From Pseudooctadecabacter sp. (lineage in GTDB: Bacteria > Pseudomonadota > Alphaproteobacteria > Rhodobacterales > Rhodobacteraceae): a DNA stretch of 10,894 nt. Positions within the stretch are counted from its first letter, which is position 1; each line of letters begins with the position of its first letter. The notes beneath the pieces were generated by a model that did not search any database, had not been told where the DNA came from, and saw only the letters and a program-made list of their open reading frames with translations. The position numbers and the translations under genes were made by a program. This document shows, piece after piece, positions 7,906 to 10,894 of this stretch. The stretch lies in the NCBI GenBank assembly GCA_020628265.1, contig JAHDFG010000035.1, positions 1-10,894 of the forward strand. The letters are read 5' to 3'.

Positions 7906-8033
7906 TGTGGACCCCCTCCGGCGGGTTTTGGGCTATGCGCTCGAACTGGCCTTCATGTAAGAAAGAAATTCAGCAATGTACAATCAAAAATAAATAATGT
8001 ACGATTTTGGAAGGAAGAGAGGAGCATCCTAAA
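7906..8033. promoter_or_regulatory. Divergent promoter region between the sulfatase and ABC importer operons
   Basis: These 128 bases separate the two start codons. The stretch ~7953-8009 is strongly AT-rich in an otherwise GC-rich window. On the plus strand TACAAT at 7979-7984 resembles a -10 element, but I see no good -35 at 16-18 bases. AATAAT at 7993-7998 is another candidate. A GA-rich stretch with AGGAG at 8020-8024 is the ribosome binding site for the binding-protein gene. The region also contains the tandem direct repeat listed separately. Confidence 0.55.
7975..8006 (+). repeat. Tandem 11-base direct repeat, 21-base period (candidate operator)
   Basis: AATGTACAATC at 7975-7985 and AATGTACGATT at 7996-8006 differ at two positions and start exactly 21 bases apart, two helical turns. 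The first copy overlaps the TACAAT -10-like element. This layout would put two regulator subunits on the same face of the DNA. The regulator is not in the window. Confidence 0.5.
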
Positions 8034-9257
8034 ATGATTCGAGTTTTACCTGCGGTCACTGCAACCGCCATCCTTCTGTCGTCTACCGCCAGCGCGCAGA
8101 CCGTTCTGGACGTTGTTGCCTGGAAAGGGAACGAGGCCGAGCCTGCCGGCCTTCCCGAACTGATTGAGAAGTTCGAGGCCGAGAATCCTGATATCGACGT
8201 CGAGCTGACTTATGTGGCGCGCAAGGATGTCGATGCGGTCATCCCGCCGCGTCTGCAGGGCGGCAACCCGCCGGATGTGACGATGGTCGACAGTTCGTTG
8301 GTTGATTTGTGGGGCGGGGCCGGTTTCCTGACCGATCTGGGCACTGACAGCGCGTGGTACGACCAGATGGTGCCGGCCGTCCGCAACGTGATGACTACGG
8401 ACGGAGAGATTTTTGTCTATCCGCTTGAAGTGATCGGCATGGGCAACTTCGTGAACATGGACCTGTTGGCACAGGCAGGGATCGACAAGGCTCCGGTCAC
8501 GCTTGATGAACTCAAAGCGGCCTGTCAGGCCCTGTCGGCCGAGGGTATCGCGCCGATGATTTTCGCAGGCAGCTTCCCTGCCATGCTCTATGTGGGTGCA
8601 AACGGGATCGACCCGAATGGCGCCTCTCCGGCGGAATACGGCAGTGGCGAACGCCAGTTTGTCGGGGATGACAACTTCAACGCCTCCTTGGACAGTGTGC
8701 GTGATCTTGTGGCCGCTGAATGCTTTGATCCCGAACTGCAGGCAGGGCTTGATCCGTGGGCGACAGCGCCGCAGGAATTCCGTTCCGGCAACGTTGCGAT
8801 CCTGCCGCAAGGTGCCTGGAACATCGGCGGGTTCTCCGCAGTCGAGGGGCTGAACTACCAGTTCGCGCCGATGCCGTCGGCCTATACCGAGCACGGGCTT
8901 GCGCTTGATCTTGTGGGGCCCGGCTGGGCGATCCCGCGTGATGCGGCGAACGCTGAGGCGGCACGCAAATGGGTCGACTTCTTCGCGGAGGAGGAAAACC
9001 TGAACGTCTTCCTTGAGGCTGAAGGTGCCTACAGCCCTTTTGTGGGCGGTGTCTCTACGATGCCGGAGCTTGCCGCTCCCTACACCGAGGCCCGCGCGCA
9101 AGGCAGCCTGATCCTGTGGCCCTTCTCGACGCTTGAGTTCCCCAAGGCGCTGCAGTCAGAATGGGAAGACAGCATCACGGGCTTCTTGCTGAACATCGAC
9201 GGCGACAACGAAGACACGCTTCAGCGTTGGGACGACGTCGTAGAAGACAACCTGTAA
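8034..9257 (+). CDS. Sugar-type ABC transporter periplasmic substrate-binding protein (CUT1, SBP family 1)
   Basis: This is the periplasmic receptor that captures substrate and delivers it to the permeases encoded next. The product is 407 residues, typical for the family. Residues 1-21 are a Sec signal peptide ending ASA before QTVLDVVAWKG, with no lipobox cysteine, so it is soluble. The mature protein has the family-1 pattern: ELIEKFEAENPDIDVELTYV (~42-61), RLQGGNPPDVTMVDSSLVDLWGGAGFLTDL, YPLEVIGMGNFVNMDLLAQAGI (hinge and first lobe), FRSGNVAILPQGAWNIGGF, then LDLVGPGWAIPRDAANAEAARKWVDFFAEEENL. The start is the ATG at 8034, with AGGAG nine bases upstream; an in-frame TTG at 8007 would spoil the signal peptide. 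First gene of the importer operon; a hairpin and 59 bases separate it from the permease gene. Binding-protein sequence does not define the substrate: a saccharide, polyol or sulfated derivative is possible, with the neighbouring sulfatase favouring the last. Confidence 0.9.
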   Translation: MIRVLPAVTATAILLSSTASAQTVLDVVAWKGNEAEPAGLPELIEKFEAENPDIDVELTYVARKDVDAVIPPRLQGGNPPDVTMVDSSLVDLWGGAGFLTDLGTDSAWYDQMVPAVRNVMTTDGEIFVYPLEVIGMGNFVNMDLLAQAGIDKAPVTLDELKAACQALSAEGIAPMIFAGSFPAMLYVGANGIDPNGASPAEYGSGERQFVGDDNFNASLDSVRDLVAAECFDPELQAGLDPWATAPQEFRSGNVAILPQGAWNIGGFSAVEGLNYQFAPMPSAYTEHGLALDLVGPGWAIPRDAANAEAARKWVDFFAEEENLNVFLEAEGAYSPFVGGVSTMPELAAPYTEARAQGSLILWPFSTLEFPKALQSEWEDSITGFLLNIDGDNEDTLQRWDDVVEDNL

Positions 9258-9263
9258 ACAATC

Positions 9264-9290
9264 GGGTCCGGCGTGTGTCGCGCCGGACCC
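9264..9290 (+). other. Intercistronic GC-rich hairpin after the binding-protein gene
   Basis: GGGTCCGGCG (9264-9273) and CGCCGGACCC (9281-9290) form a perfect 10-bp stem with a 7-base loop, starting 6 bases after the stop codon. No T-run follows, and the next gene starts 26 bases on, so it is unlikely to be a full intrinsic terminator. Such hairpins after binding-protein genes usually protect the upstream mRNA or attenuate read-through, giving more receptor than permease. That role is inference here. Confidence 0.75.
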
Positions 9291-9316
9291 CACCCATGAA
9301 GCGAAGGGGGGACACC

Positions 9317-10183
9317 ATGCGTGCCAGACGATCCTTGTATCTCTTTACCGTTCCGGCCCTGCTGGTGATCGGGCTGTTCTTTATTCACCCGATTATCCTG
9401 ACCTTCGACATGAGCCTGACCAATTACAAAGGCATTGGTGAGGCCAATGATGTCGGCTGGCGCAATTACGAACGCATCTTCACCCGCGACCGTTACCTGA
9501 ACGAGATTTGGCTGACCCTTTGGTACACCGTGATTGTGGTGTCGGCGTTGACCGTGACGGGGCTGTTCTTTGCGGCGATGCTGCACCGCCTGCCGCTGAT
9601 CCGCAATTTCAGCCGTGCCGCACTTTATACCCCCGCGATGATGTCCTTCGTGGTTGTCGGCTACATCTGGCAATTCCTGTATTCGCCCCTGAATGGTGGC
9701 ATCAACGTAGCCCTGCGTGATCTGGGCCTTGGCGCGTGGGAGCAGAACTGGCTGGGCGATCCGTCCATTGCGCTTTACTCCGTGGCGTTTACGCAAATCT
9801 GGATGTTCACCGGCTTTACCTGCGCGATCTTTCTGGCAGGGTTCGCGGGCATCCCCGAAGAAATCAATGAGGCCGGACGACTTGAGGGGGCCTCAAGCTG
9901 GCAGCGGTTCCGCTATCTTGAATTGCCGCTCCTTGGGCCGTCGATCACCGTGTCGGTGATGCTGACCACGATCGGGACGCTGAAAACCTTTGAGTTGCCC
10001 TTCATCCTGACCAAGGGCGGGCCGGACGGCGCCACGCGGCTTTTGTCCATCGACATTATCGACAACCTCTTTGGCCAATACAAATTCGGCTTCGCCAGCG
10101 CGCTGTCGATTGTCATGCTGGCGATCGTGCTGGCCGTGGCCTTTATCCAGAACAAGGTCCTGCGCGACCGGGAGCAATCGTGA
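9317..10183 (+). CDS. ABC transporter permease, MalF/UgpA-like (CUT1 family)
   Basis: This is one half of the inner-membrane channel of the importer. The product is 288 residues with six membrane segments: ~6-30, 68-90, 103-123, 151-175, 205-228 and 260-278. The cytoplasmic EAA loop, which docks onto the ATPase, is at 180-208 (EEINEAGRLEGASSWQRFRYLELPLLGP), with the conserved Gly at 191. LTKGGPDGATRLLSIDI after the fifth segment is typical of MalF/UgpA-type permeases. The frame is open upstream and has an ATG at 9296, but the ATG at 9317 has an AAGGGGGG run five bases before it and gives the usual short basic N-terminus (MRARRSLYLFTVPAL), so it is chosen. The gene ends in TGATG, overlapping the next permease by one base, which implies translational coupling. 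The substrate is unknown. Confidence 0.92.
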   Translation: MRARRSLYLFTVPALLVIGLFFIHPIILTFDMSLTNYKGIGEANDVGWRNYERIFTRDRYLNEIWLTLWYTVIVVSALTVTGLFFAAMLHRLPLIRNFSRAALYTPAMMSFVVVGYIWQFLYSPLNGGINVALRDLGLGAWEQNWLGDPSIALYSVAFTQIWMFTGFTCAIFLAGFAGIPEEINEAGRLEGASSWQRFRYLELPLLGPSITVSVMLTTIGTLKTFELPFILTKGGPDGATRLLSIDIIDNLFGQYKFGFASALSIVMLAIVLAVAFIQNKVLRDREQS

Positions 10184-10894
10184 TGAGCCTGACCGAGACA
10201 CAGACCGCCCCTCGCGCACATACAGGGCCCGATTGGGATTTCATCAAGCGTCGCGCCAAGTCCATTCTGGTGCATGGCATCGTGCTGGCCTTGGTCGGGA
10301 TCATGCTGCTGCCGCTGATCTACATGGTGATGATGTCGTTCAAGACCTCGACCGAGATTGCGCAGGACCCGCTGGGCCTGCCGGACAGCCTGTACTGGGG
10401 CAACTACATGGCGGCGCTATCCTCGATGGGGTACGTGCGGTCGGTCCTGAATTCACTCGGCATTACCCTATCCGTGATCGTGGTGGTCGTCTTCGCGGGG
10501 GCAATGGCGGCCTATCCGTTGGCCCGCCTGCAAAACCGTGTCAGCCGCGTGATCGTCATGGTCATGGCGCTGGGGCTGGCGACGCCGAACTTTGTGACCA
10601 TCACGCCGATCTATGTGATTTTCCGCGATCTTGGCTTACTGGACAGCTATCTGGGCATTGTGCTGGCCTTTGCCGCGCTCAAGCTGCCGCTGGCTGTTTT
10701 CTTTTACACCAGTTTCATCGCAGCCATCCCGCTGGAGCTGGAAGAGGCCGCCCGGCTGGACAACTGCAACAACTGGCAGGTGTTCTGGCACGTGATCCGC
10801 CCGTTGCTTGCGCCGGTCACCGCGACGTTGTCGCTGTTTGTGATGATCATGGTCTGGAACGATTTCATCTATCCGCTGCTGTTGCTGACGGACA
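10183..10894 (+). CDS. ABC transporter permease, MalG/UgpE-like (CUT1 family), partial at the right edge
   Basis: This is the second channel half. I translated it by hand from the ATG overlapping the previous stop (TGATG, with GGGAG eight bases upstream); 237 residues are visible, probably lacking ~50. An N-terminal cytoplasmic tail (~1-27, MSLTETQTAPRAHTGPDWDF) precedes membrane segment ~28-51. MMSFKTSTEIAQDPLGLPDSLYWGNYMAAL is the typical first periplasmic loop of MalG-type permeases. Further segments lie at ~91-111, 123-147, 155-180 and ~210-232. The EAA loop is at 184-211 (LELEEAARLDNCNNWQVFWHVIRPLLAP). The normally conserved glycine of EAA-x3-G is Asn194 here, with a Cys next to it. The sequence ends in MVWNDFIYPLLLLTD, a standard MalG-like stretch. 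The ATPase gene expected for this importer is not in the window. Confidence 0.92.
   Translation, partial: MSLTETQTAPRAHTGPDWDFIKRRAKSILVHGIVLALVGIMLLPLIYMVMMSFKTSTEIAQDPLGLPDSLYWGNYMAALSSMGYVRSVLNSLGITLSVIVVVVFAGAMAAYPLARLQNRVSRVIVMVMALGLATPNFVTITPIYVIFRDLGLLDSYLGIVLAFAALKLPLAVFFYTSFIAAIPLELEEAARLDNCNNWQVFWHVIRPLLAPVTATLSLFVMIMVWNDFIYPLLLLTD

Noticed and set aside
8046..9101. A 351-residue minus-strand frame inside the binding-protein gene
   Set aside because: It is antisense to a gene with signal peptide and family motifs; its product is Arg/His-rich and unrecognisable.

Overview
The window looks like chromosome of a marine-type alphaproteobacterium, most likely in the Rhodobacterales/Roseobacter group. 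The evidence is high GC coding sequence, a divergent lptF-lptG-lptD versus pepA-holC arrangement, and protein N-termini that I recall as typical of that group (LptF beginning MARFDRYMLSQL, HolC beginning MGAAYFYHLT). Species cannot be fixed from the sequence alone.

Left part, minus strand (1-4268): three overlapping genes encode the inner- and outer-membrane ends of the lipopolysaccharide transport bridge. They are LptF and LptG, the transmembrane pair of the LptB2FG extractor, followed by LptD, the outer-membrane beta-barrel translocon. LptD runs off the left edge, probably missing only its last few dozen residues. The lptF/lptG and lptG/lptD junctions overlap by a few bases, so the set is probably one translationally coupled operon.

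Centre, plus strand (4412-6347): pepA, encoding a zinc leucyl aminopeptidase with all its family residues, is followed 7 bases after its stop by holC, encoding the DNA polymerase III chi subunit. holC appears to start with TTG. A 143-base divergent region separates pepA from lptF; I found no convincing promoter motif in it.

Right part (6376-10894): this is a metabolic, probably accessory, locus. A cytoplasmic type I sulfatase-family hydrolase on the minus strand is divergent from a CUT1-type (sugar/polyol) ABC importer operon on the plus strand. That operon encodes a periplasmic binding protein, a MalF/UgpA-like permease and a MalG/UgpE-like permease, the last cut by the right edge. The 128-base divergent region has an AT-rich core with two near-identical 11-mers exactly 21 bases apart, a plausible operator. 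A perfect 10-bp hairpin lies between the binding-protein gene and the first permease gene. The simplest reading is uptake of a small, perhaps sulfated or otherwise ester-linked, carbohydrate followed by cytoplasmic hydrolysis. The substrate is inferred, not shown. The ATPase, regulator and further catabolic genes would be expected beyond the right edge.

The genes fill the window with no gap over 150 bases. I saw no RNA genes, mobile elements, CRISPR arrays or broken genes, and nothing that clearly amounts to an undescribed system. The best second-look targets are the sulfatase/transporter pairing and its tandem-repeat operator.
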